A stretch of 64,000 nucleotides of DNA from an uncultured Myxococcales bacterium (GCA_903919145.1 CAIXGW010000074.1:62001-126000), one strand, 5' to 3'; shown: positions 9,556 to 19,959, numbered from the stretch's first letter. The notes: generated by a model from the letters alone, not told the origin. Numbers and translations: made by a program.

Positions 9556-11010
9556 TCAACGCCGCGCGGTGTCGCCAACGATAATGTGCCCCACAAACTT
9601 GACGATCACGTCCAGGCGCTGGCCAGACGCCGCCACCTGCTCTAGCGTCAGCTGCTCAGTCTCCACCCGGATCGGCAACTTCTCGCCACCCACGTCGACG
9701 CCGGGGCCCAGGTTGGCCAGGGCCTTGCGCGCCTCGCCTTCAATGGTCGCACGCGGAATCAGCAGCTTGCTCTGGATTGCCGTGACCAGGGCCGAGCGCC
9801 GCAGCGCCGCGCCCAGGTCGACCAGCGTGTCATCGCTTTGCACATCCAGATTCAGGTTGGCCAGGCCTATGCCGGCGGCAGTGAGCTCTGGCACGCCCCA
9901 CAGCACCACTTCGCCTTGGACCTGGCGGGTAATCGGGATGAACAGCAGCTTGTCTCGCAATTCACCCGTGATCTGAGCCCGTACCAGCAGGGCCCCCCGC
10001 GAGGTCGACAGCTTGACCTTGCCCACCTGCATCCAGCCCTGCGCCGTCTCGATCTTGCCCAGCTGATCGACCGAGGCCTGCACCTGGCCGGCCAGACTGT
10101 CCAGCGAGAGGCCCATGGGCAGCAGCAAGAAAGTCTTTGGCTGTTCCAGGTTTTCGGTGACTGCCACCGGTGGCCGCGGCCGCCGCACCGCCGCCGAAGC
10201 CGCCTCGCGCGAGCAGGGCTGCTCGACCGTGGGCATCGCCTGGACGGCCGCGCCCAGCCGCAGAGCGGTAGGATCGACCGCCGGCTGGGCCAGCCAGACC
10301 GACAGCGGCCGCAGCTTGAGACAGGCATCCTTTGGCAGAACAAGTGGTTGGCTCAGGGTCTCCAGCAGCGGGGTCAGGAAATCGCCGGTTGGCACGCTCA
10401 GCGCCCTCAGCCTTTCCACCGCCTCTTGGCCGGCGACGCTCTGCAGCTTGTTGGCCACGGCATCGACCAACATGGCCAGCGGGCCGCCAATCGTGCTGCG
10501 ATCGATCAACACGCGGGCATCGGGGTCGCGCAGCCTCAAAGACCCGCCACTGTCGAGCTGCGGCAAGGCGCACACGCTGACCTGCGCCTTCAGATCGCGC
10601 TCAAGCCGCTGGCCCAAAGCAGCTACAGCGCCCTTGCCGGCAAAGGGCAGGGTAAAGCACAGCCGCCCGCGATCGTCGCTCTTGGCCAGCACGCGGCCGT
10701 CGCGCTGCAGCTGCCAGGTGGCCGCCAGCATGCCCATTTGCTCCTGCCCGGCCTGGGCTTTGGCGGTCTGCTGCTCTACCAGCCGCGCCAGCGAGTCGTG
10801 GCTGAGCCTTGCGACAGCGGCAATGGAAGACGGCTCGCCAGCCGGCCGCACCGGGGTGCGATCTTCAAGATCCGGGTCCGGAGTGCGCAGATGTACCGCA
10901 CAACCACTGGCGAATTCGGCCAGCAGCACGGCCCCCACCAGGGTGCGCCGCGGGCGGCTGGCAGCAAGCTTTGGCGGGCCCGGGGCCCACGCAGGATCAG
11001 AAATGGCCAT
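9556..11010 (-). CDS. DUF4403-like lipoprotein
   Basis: 484 aa from ATG 11010, which has GGAG about 10 bases upstream; an in-frame ATG at 11109 has no ribosome site and would place extra sequence before the export signal. The N-terminus carries Arg residues, a hydrophobic stretch and a lipobox-like FASGC, so it is probably an envelope lipoprotein. The body has the layout of DUF4403: a 'SSIAAVARLSHDSLARLVE' opening, a 'W-x-LQRDGRVLAKSDDRGRL' strand pair, and a second half with similar alternating strands ending IVKFVGHIIVGD. Biochemical role unknown; these proteins are thought to form BPI/SMP-like lipid-binding folds (family-level speculation). Stands alone between the FHA/kinase pair and the divergent RRM gene. 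Confidence 0.6.
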   Translation of the reverse strand: MAISDPAWAPGPPKLAASRPRRTLVGAVLLAEFASGCAVHLRTPDPDLEDRTPVRPAGEPSSIAAVARLSHDSLARLVEQQTAKAQAGQEQMGMLAATWQLQRDGRVLAKSDDRGRLCFTLPFAGKGAVAALGQRLERDLKAQVSVCALPQLDSGGSLRLRDPDARVLIDRSTIGGPLAMLVDAVANKLQSVAGQEAVERLRALSVPTGDFLTPLLETLSQPLVLPKDACLKLRPLSVWLAQPAVDPTALRLGAAVQAMPTVEQPCSREAASAAVRRPRPPVAVTENLEQPKTFLLLPMGLSLDSLAGQVQASVDQLGKIETAQGWMQVGKVKLSTSRGALLVRAQITGELRDKLLFIPITRQVQGEVVLWGVPELTAAGIGLANLNLDVQSDDTLVDLGAALRRSALVTAIQSKLLIPRATIEGEARKALANLGPGVDVGGEKLPIRVETEQLTLEQVAASGQRLDVIVKFVGHIIVGDTARR

Positions 11011-11150
11011 GGGTGCAAAGCTCCGGGGCAGACGGCCGCTGCCAAAGGCCAGAATGCGCGGGAACGCCGGCCGCTTCAAGGCGCTGTGTGCCATGGTCAC
11101 CTGAGCCATGGCGGGTCACAGAAAAACTTGCGGTCACGCTGAGAATTCGC

Positions 11151-11178
11151 TTGCGCCCCGGACCCGGCGTGGTACTCT
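11151..11178 (+). promoter_or_regulatory. Candidate sigma70-type promoter of the RRM gene
   Basis: TTGCGC (11151-11156), 16-bp spacer, TACTCT (11173-11178), in the gap between the divergent DUF4403 and RRM genes. It would give a 5' leader of roughly 80 bases. Weak match by eye; not tested. Confidence 0.3.
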
Positions 11179-11187
11179 TCAGTTCCG

Positions 11188-11213
11188 CCTGCATGAACAG
11201 TGTGTGATGCAGG
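11188..11213 (+). promoter_or_regulatory. Hairpin in the RRM gene leader
   Basis: CCTGCAT (11188-11194) pairs perfectly with ATGCAGG (11207-11213) around a 12-base loop, between the candidate promoter and the RRM start codon. A structured leader would fit a temperature- or self-regulated RNA-binding protein, but only the inverted repeat is seen. Confidence 0.35.
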
Positions 11214-11265
11214 TGGTGTGGAAAATAGGGCGCCTTCGCGGCGTTCAGGGAACGGTATCTGTACT

Positions 11266-11682
<417 letters not shown>

Positions 11683-11756
11683 TTCCGCAGAGGCGCGGGC
11701 TCCCCACCCAGAATAAACTTCTGAGGGGCGCTCTCGCACCGGCGCAATGAACAGCT

Positions 11757-11801
11757 GAAGGCCCGTACGACTTTGCGGTCGTGCGGGCCTTCGGTCTTTT
11801 T
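11757..11801 (+). terminator. Rho-independent terminator of the RRM gene
   Basis: GAAGGCCCGTACGAC pairs with GTCGTGCGGGCCTTC (one G-T wobble) around a short TTTGCG-type loop and is followed within a few bases by a TCTTTTT run (11795-11801). It lies 75 bases after the stop codon. Confidence 0.85.
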
Positions 11802-11808
11802 GCGGTAC

Positions 11809-11950
11809 CTAGTACCCAAGGCCGTTCATTCGATCCGGGTTACACCCGGTTCTTGTTCACGGGCCTTGGCTACTACTGCTGGGTCTCTTTCCGTACCCCA
11901 AACCACGTCCGTTCCGGAACCCGGAACGAACTTGGGGTTTGGGGTACTAG
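11809..11950 (+). repeat. Dispersed repeat copy R1 (long form)
   Basis: A 142-bp element opening CTAGTACCC and closing GGGGTACTAG, its inverse. It holds three further inverted repeats: CCGGGT-tac-ACCCGG (~11837-11851), the outer GTACCCCAAACC/GGTTTGGGGTAC arm pair (~11914-11948) and, inside that, CGTTCCGG-aac-CCGGAACG. Its first ~95 bases align almost without gaps to R4 at 52951, and the first ~60 also to R2 and R3 on the other strand. It starts 8 bases after the RRM terminator, in the orientation of the RRM gene. No ORF. The rest of 11683-12000 holds only the terminator and nothing else recognisable. Confidence 0.85.
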
Positions 11951-12000
11951 GGCCCTCGGCCAGAGCTACGGCTGGGCCCCTGCCAGCCAGTCGGCGATGC

Positions 12001-13206
<1,206 letters not shown>

Positions 13207-13269
13207 CTACTGTGCGGGCGGCCGAGACAAGGCTGTCATGGGAATGGGGGGCAAGCTCTTAGATCACCG

Positions 13270-13353
13270 AACGCAAGCCAGGCAGGCAGGACCCCAGACC
13301 TGTGAACAAGAATCGCCTGCAACCCGCAGCGAATTGAAGATCTTGGGTGCTAG
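13270..13353 (-). repeat. Dispersed repeat copy R2 (short form)
   Basis: On the minus strand it begins CTAGCACCCAAGATCTTC and runs through GATTCTTGTTCACAGGTC, aligned column by column with R4 and R1 over about 60 bases; after that similarity fades. It starts 9 bases after the stop codon of the lipoprotein gene (TAG 13364-13362), in that gene's orientation. The far end (13270) is approximate, and I see no good inverted end. Confidence 0.75.
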
Positions 13354-13361
13354 TCGGTGCG

Positions 13362-14129
13362 CTATCCGCCAAAGGGATCGCCGCAGGGCTTGCCGGCGAT
13401 CGTCGAGCCGATCTTGCAGTACAGGTACTCGCCCAGCAGCTTGCCATCCAGGCCGCTGGACACCCCAAGGGCAATCAGGTTAGGGGTGCCGGCGTTGATT
13501 TTGACACTGACCCGCAAGAAGTCGCCAGAGTTGTTGCCAAAAGCTCCGCTTGGCAGCGCGCGTTCGAGCACAAAGATCGCGTCTTTGCTCTTGAGCTCGG
13601 CGGCATCGGTGCAGAAGTACCAGCCGTCAATGCGCTGGTCGGTGATCTTGCCGGCATCGTTCTCAAACAAGTGGTTGACCAGGGTGTTGCCGTCAAATTG
13701 CAGGGTCTCTTTGTAGCCCTTGCCCAGCACGGTGGTGGGGTCTTCGGTCTTGAAGTCGATAAAACGCCAAGCACCTTGCAGGTTTTCATAGCCACCGCGG
13801 CAGGTGTTGCAAGAGAAGGTCTTGCCGCCGCCCTGCCAGCCGCTCCACGGCAGCTTTTTGCCATAGACGCCGTCGTCAAACTTGTCGCAGCTGGGGTCGC
13901 GCGCTACGTCGGTGTTGGAGCCGGTCAAGACAAACAGGTCGCTGACGGCGGCATCGGGTCCTGCGTCCGCAGAGTCGGCAGCGGCGGCGTCTTGGCCCAC
14001 TGCCGCCGCCTGGGGCGCGGGATCGCTGCAGCCGGTCCCCAGACTGGCCAACCCCACGGCGCAGGCCCAGCTGACGAGTCCACGGGCGATCTTGGCCAGG
14101 GCGGCGGCGCCGCTGGCGGGCTCAGCCAT
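13362..14129 (-). CDS. Hypothetical lipoprotein
   Basis: 255 aa. A hydrophobic segment ends in the lipobox LGTGC at about residue 34, followed by an Ala/Asp-rich linker of ~30 residues as in many myxobacterial surface lipoproteins. The folded part (~70-255) contains a CNTC pair and two further Cys (in YFCTDA and LYCKI) that may form disulphides, and repeated Gly-Asn-Ser strands; I do not recognise the family. Its ATG overlaps the end of the calpain-like gene by 8 bases, so the two are likely made together. It could hold or inhibit the protease at the surface, but this is guesswork. Confidence 0.7.
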   Translation of the reverse strand: MAEPASGAAALAKIARGLVSWACAVGLASLGTGCSDPAPQAAAVGQDAAAADSADAGPDAAVSDLFVLTGSNTDVARDPSCDKFDDGVYGKKLPWSGWQGGGKTFSCNTCRGGYENLQGAWRFIDFKTEDPTTVLGKGYKETLQFDGNTLVNHLFENDAGKITDQRIDGWYFCTDAAELKSKDAIFVLERALPSGAFGNNSGDFLRVSVKINAGTPNLIALGVSSGLDGKLLGEYLYCKIGSTIAGKPCGDPFGG

Positions 14130-15129
14130 TGACGGTCACATTGTCATAGAGTCGGCGGAATTCTGCCCAGTCGAGCTCAAACACACCGCCCGCGGTGGCG
14201 TTGCTGGTGTCGCCGACGGCGGCTGCGTCACTGGATCGGCGGCGCACGCTCCACGGATTGCGCATGGTGACCACGCGCTTGGTCTTGTCTCCTTCCTTGA
14301 CCTCGCGCACGCCCATCACCGTGTAGGCGTGCCAGCCGTAGACGCCGGCCTTGGGGTCCTTGTAGCGCTCGTCGTCTTTGCCGCCACTGCCCGCTACCAT
14401 TGGCTTTTTCTGGTCAGAGGCCGCTTTCATCTTGGCCCACAGCGGATCGGCTTCACCCGGCCCCGAGGTGGTCTGCTGGCGCGAAGGCTCGCCGGTCAGC
14501 GCCGTCAGCACATCGCCGGCATAGCCGCCATTGCCGATCTCTTCGTAGCTGCCCTTCCAGGAGGCGTAGGCCTTCTCTAGGATCGACGGCCACATCTCCA
14601 TGTATTCTTTGCCATTGACCTTTTCGGTCGACTTGATGTAGGCCGGAGCATCCAGGTTGTGCGGCAGGTCGCCGTCCACGGTCTCGGTGTGGGCGGTCTT
14701 GCGGCCGCTGTAGTCGAGCTCCCAGAAGCGCACGGTGTAGGTACCGTCGTTGTTGTCTTTGATCGCCTGCTTGATCGCGTCAGGGCGAGCCCCGGCCACG
14801 CCCGCCAGCGCTGCTGCCAGGTAGCAGTCGCCAATGGCGCCTTGCTTGACGTCCAGGGCCTGAATGCCATCTGGTCCGTAGAGCTGGGCGCCGCGGTCGT
14901 TCTTCTTGTAGTCGTAGGGCTTGGCGGCCTTGGTCGCCGGGTCCAGGGTCAGGCCCGGATCGGCCAGGTCGCGCTTCTGCGCCGGCGCCTGCGGCTTGGG
15001 CTGCTGGGCTGCCTGCGGCTTGGGCTTTTGCGGCGCCTGCGGCTTGGGCCGTTGGTCTTGGGGCTTGGGCTGATTGTCCTGCGGATTTTTGTTTTTCTTG
15101 TCTTTTTTCTTGTGAGCTGCTTGTGGCAT
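14122..15129 (-). CDS. Calpain-family (C2) cysteine protease
   Basis: 335 aa. The first ~52 residues are a Lys/Pro/Gln repeat tail (KPQAPQKPKPQAAQQ) with no signal peptide. The rest reads as a calpain catalytic core: Gln96 and Cys102 in QGAIGDCYLAAALAG, His267 in GWHAYTVMGV, and Asn291 in MRNPW, all in the correct order, with the usual GDVLTALTG block between. Calpains cut proteins at few sites; bacterial ones are scattered and little studied. The C2L and Ca-binding EF-hand regions of animal calpains are absent. ATG 15129 has a good GGGAGG site. It overlaps a lipoprotein gene downstream and follows a beta-helix protein, so a role at or beyond the cell surface is possible, but how it would be exported is unclear. 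Confidence 0.88.
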   Translation of the reverse strand: MPQAAHKKKDKKNKNPQDNQPKPQDQRPKPQAPQKPKPQAAQQPKPQAPAQKRDLADPGLTLDPATKAAKPYDYKKNDRGAQLYGPDGIQALDVKQGAIGDCYLAAALAGVAGARPDAIKQAIKDNNDGTYTVRFWELDYSGRKTAHTETVDGDLPHNLDAPAYIKSTEKVNGKEYMEMWPSILEKAYASWKGSYEEIGNGGYAGDVLTALTGEPSRQQTTSGPGEADPLWAKMKAASDQKKPMVAGSGGKDDERYKDPKAGVYGWHAYTVMGVREVKEGDKTKRVVTMRNPWSVRRRSSDAAAVGDTSNATAGGVFELDWAEFRRLYDNVTVNG

Positions 15130-15159
15130 GAGGGCCTCCCAAACCGGCTGTGCCGACGA

Positions 15160-16179
15160 TTACTGAGCGGGTTTCTGGTTCTTCCAGGTGTTGCCGCCGC
15201 CATCGGTGACCGAGGTCACGGTCTTCCAGCTGGCGGGCACCTTGCAATTCTTCAGTGTGATTTGCGCAGGAATTTCGGGGCCGTTGACCAGCGTGCCCTG
15301 GTCGACGTCGCACAGTTCCAGCACGAGTTTGGGCTGGCGGCTGCGCGTGCCAGAGGCCTTGAGGCAGCAGCCATCTTGGCCAAGGTTGCCTTTGAAAGTG
15401 CTGCCCTTGATCGACGCATCCACACCTTCAGCGACGCGCAGCGCCCCGGCGATCTCGGCGCGGTTGTCTTCTACCCGGCAGCGCAGCAGCTCGGCCTTCA
15501 TCGCCATGTCGAGCATGATGGCGCCGCCCTGGCGGCCGCTGTTGCCGGTCAGGCGGCAGCCTTCCATCTGCAGAAAGCCGGCGCGGGCGTACACCCCGCC
15601 GCCGCCCAGCATGCCCGCTTGATTGCCAGAGAAAATGCAGCCTGACACAGAGACTGTTCCGCGGCCAAACACCGCTAGCCCGCCACCCGCTTCGGCAACG
15701 CCGCCGGCCAACGTCACGTCCTGCAGGCGCACGGCCAGCCCGTCTTCGTCGATTCGCAGCACTGGGCCGCGGCCGCTACCGCGGATGACGACGGCTTCGG
15801 CGCCCGCCGCGCCCGCCAGGGTTACCGACTTGTCGATGGTCAAGTCGCCGGCGTGCTCTCCGGCTTCTAACGATAGGTGTGCGCCTTTGGTGCAGGCGGC
15901 CAGGGCCTGCGCCAGGTGGTCGGCACCAGCCTTGACCAGGATCACCACCCCCATCGACTTGGACTGAGCTGGGGTCGACACGAAACGCTCCTTGCGGTGG
16001 CTGCCTGGCCGGCCAGAGACGGGCTTGCGCTGCGGCTCTGCCCTGGCCTGGCTGGCCGGCAGTACCCAAGGCAAGGACCCCAGGCTCAACAACCCAGCAA
16101 GCTGCATGACCATGTGGCCGCCAAAGCGGCGTCGGTCCATGGTGCGGGGCAGGGGGTCAGGGGGCAACCGGTCGGTCAT
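15160..16179 (-). CDS. Tat-exported right-handed beta-helix protein
   Basis: 339 aa from ATG 16179. A twin-arginine-type signal is visible: MDRRRFGGHMVMQLAGLL, then a hydrophobic core and an ARA cleavage site. The start may instead be ATG 16140, directly at MDRRRF. From ~85 to 320 the chain is a run of short strands with repeated GGG, SG, N and V residues (for example GGGLAVFGRGTVSVSGC, then FSGN, LTGNS and EDNRA turns), the pattern of parallel beta-helix repeats found in pectate-lyase-like and adhesin folds. No catalytic set was recognised. It precedes the calpain gene by 30 bases in the same orientation. Probably a secreted or surface binding protein. Confidence 0.75.
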   Translation of the reverse strand: MTDRLPPDPLPRTMDRRRFGGHMVMQLAGLLSLGSLPWVLPASQARAEPQRKPVSGRPGSHRKERFVSTPAQSKSMGVVILVKAGADHLAQALAACTKGAHLSLEAGEHAGDLTIDKSVTLAGAAGAEAVVIRGSGRGPVLRIDEDGLAVRLQDVTLAGGVAEAGGGLAVFGRGTVSVSGCIFSGNQAGMLGGGGVYARAGFLQMEGCRLTGNSGRQGGAIMLDMAMKAELLRCRVEDNRAEIAGALRVAEGVDASIKGSTFKGNLGQDGCCLKASGTRSRQPKLVLELCDVDQGTLVNGPEIPAQITLKNCKVPASWKTVTSVTDGGGNTWKNQKPAQ

Positions 16180-16291
16180 GACAAACCGCGGTGAGAGGGA
16201 TTCTCGCACAGCAAGATAGCATTGCGGCACCCCCCGACGCCACGCAGCTGGGCTGGGCAGCCCTGCGGCTGGGGCCTAGCCGCCCCACGGT

Positions 16292-18430
16292 CTACTTGAG
16301 GTTCATGCCGCCCGGGTAGCCGTAGGCGGTCGCGTTGCCGTAGCCGTAGACCATCAGGCCAAACGCCCCGCCGGCCTTGCTGGCGACCGTGTGGGTGCCT
16401 TTCTGGGTCTCAAAGTACCCGAGCTCGTAGCTGCCATCGCCAAAGCCGGCAAAGGCTGAGTCGGGTAGCGCGACCTTGTCGAGCAGGATCTCCACGCCCT
16501 TGGGCCGCACCACGCTGATCCAGTTCTTGCCGTAGCCATCGGCCGTCTGGAACAGATACTCCTCGCGGTACTGGGACTTGGGCGGGACGACCATCATGGT
16601 GGGGTCGCCGGTAAAGTCCTCTGTCTGGCCGCGGCTGACAATGAACTGAACCACCTGAATCTTGCCGGTGGCCTTGAGCTGGAATGACTGCTCTGTCTGC
16701 AGGATCAGGTAGTTGCCGGCCTTGGCCAGCTTCTTGCCGTTGAGATCGGTCGGCGGAATCGTGGTCAGGTCGATGTTGTCTTCGCCGGCCACCACGTACC
16801 ACAGGTCCTTTTCTGTGCCGCGCGGCTTGGTCTTGGCGCACAGTGCTTCGGTGCCCCAGGCCTCCAGCGGCATCATCTGCTCTTCGATGTGCTCGGCGCA
16901 GCAAGAATCCTTGGCCTGCGGGTCGTTGGGGTTGTTCTGAGACGGGCCCTCATTGCCGATGACGGCCTCCTCGTGGCCGCAGAACACCGCCACCGCTTTG
17001 TCGGCGTGGATTTTGGTGCCCGTCAGGTCGCTGATGCCAGTCAGCTTCATCTCTGCCAGGTGTTCCAGGTTCAGCACGTCAAACTGCTTGAGCTTGAAGG
17101 TATAGGTCTTGCCGGGGGCCAGCGAAGCCGGGGTCGAGCCGTCTTGGGGCACGCCGTATTTGGGGTTGGCGGCGATCTTGTCGGTCGGGGTGATCTCTAC
17201 CGTGGTCTCGCCCGCCTGGCTGGCCACCACCGTAAAATAGCCATTTTGGCTGGGCATCTTGGGCCCAAAGTTGATCTCTGGCCGCGAGCTCAGCGCCACC
17301 ACGTAGTAGTCCTTGCCGTGGGTGTTGACCGGCAGCAGCAGCGATCCGTCATTGCTGGCCGCGCCCTGGGCGTCAAAGGGGTTGAACTGGAAGGCGACCA
17401 CCGGCTGGGTCGAGTTGATGCGGATGGCCTTGCGAGAGATGGCCGAGCCGTCGACATTCATGACCGGCATCTTGAATTCCTTGGTGCCGCCGGCTTTGAC
17501 TGTGAAATCACTGTACTTGAGAGGGTAGGGGCCAGACGGCGCCTTGCACTCGGTGTTCTTGCCGCCGCAGGTGGAGACGGGCTCGCACAGGGTCGCGCCG
17601 CAGCTGGACGCAATGGTCACGGTGATTTCCGCGTCAAATTGCCCGGGGTTGCTGATGACCACGCTGTGCGGCAGAAAGTCCGGGGTGACATTGCCGGGGG
17701 TAAAGGCGGCAGAGAAGGTGTCGTGCGAAGAGTCCAGGTCGGCGGCCCAGTACTCGCAGCCCACGTTGTTGCTGATCTTGAGGTTGGTCTCGCACAGGCT
17801 GACGCACTTGCCGCCAAAGCAGAACGAGCCAGGCTTGCACTTGGCCGGGGCCGCAAAGCCAGAGCCGTCGGCCTTGCATTCCTGAATGTTGTCTTTGTCT
17901 AAGCAGGTGCCAAAGCCTGGGGTGCACACGACCTGCTTGCACTCGCCCTGCACGCACTGCTGCTTGGAAGGGCACTTCTCGACCACAAAGGCCTTGCCAT
18001 TGTCGGCGCATTTCTTGACGGCGGTGGGACCGTCGCAGCCTTCTACTTTGCCGGCAGTGCAATTGGTCGGGGTGCCGCACTTTCCGTCAACGCAGGTCTC
18101 GCCTTCCAAGCACTTCTCAGAGAACTGCCACTGGCCCTCTATGCAGGCCTTGACCACGGTCTCGTTAAAGCAGGAGGTGCTGCCTTCGACGGTGCAGTTG
18201 AACGTGGTATCATCGACAAACTGGCTGTCGCTGCTGCCATTGCCGTCCAAGGCCGCGTCGCTGTTGGAGACGGCATCGGATTTGCCTGTGTCGATCTTGA
18301 CGTCACCAAACTGGATGTCGCTGGCGCCGCTGGCGTCACTGGCGCTGCCGTTGCCGGCGGCGGTGGGCTCGCTGCAGGCGCTGGCCAAGATCAGGGCGGC
18401 ACCGAGCAGGAGCGGGGTCAGTCGGTTCAT
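16292..18430 (-). CDS. IgGFc-binding-type Cys-rich surface lipoprotein (paralogue 1)
   Basis: 712 aa. Signal peptide with lipobox LASAC (Cys19), then a Ser/Asp/Gly linker to ~75. Residues ~78-205 are Cys-rich repeats of the CVDGKC / CVQGECK / CFGGKC type. The remainder (~215-712) is the IgGFc-binding family region: GCEYWAADLD, SVVISNPG, FQFNPF, NDGSLLLPV, YYVVALS, DSCCAEHIEEQMMPLEAWG, and a terminal YGYGNATAYGYPGG. The domain is named after mammalian FCGBP; in bacteria it is a predicted adhesion or matrix domain and IgG binding should not be assumed. Paralogue at 35644-38028 has the same order and the same YGYPGG ending. GAGG lies before the ATG. First gene of the surface cluster. Confidence 0.85.
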   Translation of the reverse strand: MNRLTPLLLGAALILASACSEPTAAGNGSASDASGASDIQFGDVKIDTGKSDAVSNSDAALDGNGSSDSQFVDDTTFNCTVEGSTSCFNETVVKACIEGQWQFSEKCLEGETCVDGKCGTPTNCTAGKVEGCDGPTAVKKCADNGKAFVVEKCPSKQQCVQGECKQVVCTPGFGTCLDKDNIQECKADGSGFAAPAKCKPGSFCFGGKCVSLCETNLKISNNVGCEYWAADLDSSHDTFSAAFTPGNVTPDFLPHSVVISNPGQFDAEITVTIASSCGATLCEPVSTCGGKNTECKAPSGPYPLKYSDFTVKAGGTKEFKMPVMNVDGSAISRKAIRINSTQPVVAFQFNPFDAQGAASNDGSLLLPVNTHGKDYYVVALSSRPEINFGPKMPSQNGYFTVVASQAGETTVEITPTDKIAANPKYGVPQDGSTPASLAPGKTYTFKLKQFDVLNLEHLAEMKLTGISDLTGTKIHADKAVAVFCGHEEAVIGNEGPSQNNPNDPQAKDSCCAEHIEEQMMPLEAWGTEALCAKTKPRGTEKDLWYVVAGEDNIDLTTIPPTDLNGKKLAKAGNYLILQTEQSFQLKATGKIQVVQFIVSRGQTEDFTGDPTMMVVPPKSQYREEYLFQTADGYGKNWISVVRPKGVEILLDKVALPDSAFAGFGDGSYELGYFETQKGTHTVASKAGGAFGLMVYGYGNATAYGYPGGMNLK

Positions 18431-18636
18431 CGGAGCCTCGGGAGAAGGGCAGGGCGCCCAGGTGCGACGGGCAGCAGGTCACGGCGCCGTTGCGACGCTA
18501 CAGTATCCCTGCGGCGCGCCTGCGTATCAACAGGCAATGGCCGCTGCGGCCAAAGAGGACTCGGGCGCGCCAGAAGGGGCGAGGTTTCTGTGAAGGCTCA
18601 CAGGTTCTGCACAAGCACTGGGCCGGGCTACGCGTC

Positions 18637-19959
18637 ATGCTGGCGGTCATGAGGTCCCCGCGCTGGTTTGATGATTGCCCGCCTGCCCCCCTGGTCCGCC
18701 CCCGGGTGCGGCGATCCATCGTGGCGCGGGGGCGGCTGGCCGTGGCGCTTGGGGTCGCCAGCCTTGCCTGGATCGTGGCGCCCGCGCCGGCGCGTGCCGT
18801 GACCTTTGACCAGGCCTTGCTGTCGGCGGCACGCGCGCCGCAGCTGCGCGGCCTGCAGCAGGCGGCGGAAGTTCGGGCGCGGCAGGACAAGCAACTGCCT
18901 AGCATGTCTGGTAATCCTGAGTTTGCGGCCGCCCTTGGGCCCGGCGGGCCGACCCTGGGACCGTCAGTGCAGCTCAACGCAGCTCAGTCTTGGAACCTGG
19001 GCGACCTGGGGCCCAGCCGGGCCCGCGCGGCGGCGGCCGAGCGCGACCTCTTGGGGGCCGAGCTGCGGCTGGAGCTGCTGCGCACCCAGCTGCTGGCGGC
19101 CCAGGCGTGGATCGGGCTCAGGGTCGCCGCCCAGGCCCGGGCCCTGGCCGATCAAGAGGCGCAGCTGGCGACCGATCTGGCCGATGCGGTGACCCGGTCG
19201 GCGGCCCGCGGCACCGCCCTGCAAGCCGACGCGGCGGAAGCTCTGGCCTGGGCGGCCGAGGCCCGGCTGGCGGCGCTGAGCCTGGAGGGCCGGGTGCGCG
19301 AGGCGGCGGCTGAATTGGCCACCCAGGCGGTGCTGCAGCCGCGCCCGGTCCCCACGGCTGAGGGCGCCTGGCCAAGCCCCCAGCTGCCCAGCGCGGCGGC
19401 CTGGCGCGCCCAGGTGCAAGCCGTGGCGACAGCGCCGGCCGCGGTGCAGTGGCGGTTGCTGGCCCAGGCCGACCGGCTGCGCGGTGCCGAAGCGGAGGCG
19501 GCCCAGGCTTCTTCCCTCAGCCTTGGCGGCCAGTTCCAACGCGATTCCGACGGCACCTGGGCGGTTTTTGCCACAGCCGGCCTGCGCTGGTCGGCCTTTG
19601 ACCGGGGCCAGCGCGCCAAGGCTGTGGCGGCCGAAGCGGTAGAGAAGAACCTGGGCCAGGCCCTGCAGGCGGAGCACCAGGCTGCGGTGGAGCTGGATGT
19701 CGCCGAGCACGAGGTGGAGTACACCAGGGAAACGCTGGCCATGCTAGAGAAATCGCTGATCCCCGCTCTACAGTCGCTGGTGGCGGCGCGCCAGGAGGCC
19801 TACCGCCGCGGTACCGGCTCGCTTGTCGACCTGCTGCGGGCGCGCCGCGGGCTGCTGGAGGCGCAGCGGCGCCACGCCGGCGCCAGTGGAGATCGCGCCT
19901 GGGCCGAGGTCAAGGCTTGGATGTTGTTGGCTACGTTGCGCCAGGAGGCCCGCCCATGA
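18637..19959 (+). CDS. TolC-family outer-membrane efflux channel (CzcC/CusC-like)
   Basis: 440 aa from ATG 18637 (ATG 18649 also possible; the longer in-frame ORF starts before any export signal). Signal peptide ends APARA, then mature VTFDQALLSAARAP, the usual opening of TolC-family repeats. The body is Ala/Gln/Arg-rich helices with two similar halves and the terminal GTGSLVDLLRARRGLLEAQ motif. It should form the outer-membrane duct of a tripartite metal pump with the next two genes. Its stop overlaps the start of the adaptor gene as ATGA. 18431-18636 upstream is a ~200-bp divergent promoter region in which I see no clear operator. Confidence 0.88.
   Translation: MLAVMRSPRWFDDCPPAPLVRPRVRRSIVARGRLAVALGVASLAWIVAPAPARAVTFDQALLSAARAPQLRGLQQAAEVRARQDKQLPSMSGNPEFAAALGPGGPTLGPSVQLNAAQSWNLGDLGPSRARAAAAERDLLGAELRLELLRTQLLAAQAWIGLRVAAQARALADQEAQLATDLADAVTRSAARGTALQADAAEALAWAAEARLAALSLEGRVREAAAELATQAVLQPRPVPTAEGAWPSPQLPSAAAWRAQVQAVATAPAAVQWRLLAQADRLRGAEAEAAQASSLSLGGQFQRDSDGTWAVFATAGLRWSAFDRGQRAKAVAAEAVEKNLGQALQAEHQAAVELDVAEHEVEYTRETLAMLEKSLIPALQSLVAARQEAYRRGTGSLVDLLRARRGLLEAQRRHAGASGDRAWAEVKAWMLLATLRQEARP

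Noticed and set aside
16889-17902. 337-aa plus-strand frame
   Set aside because: Antisense of the IgGFc-type gene; low-complexity Val/Gly/Arg composition.
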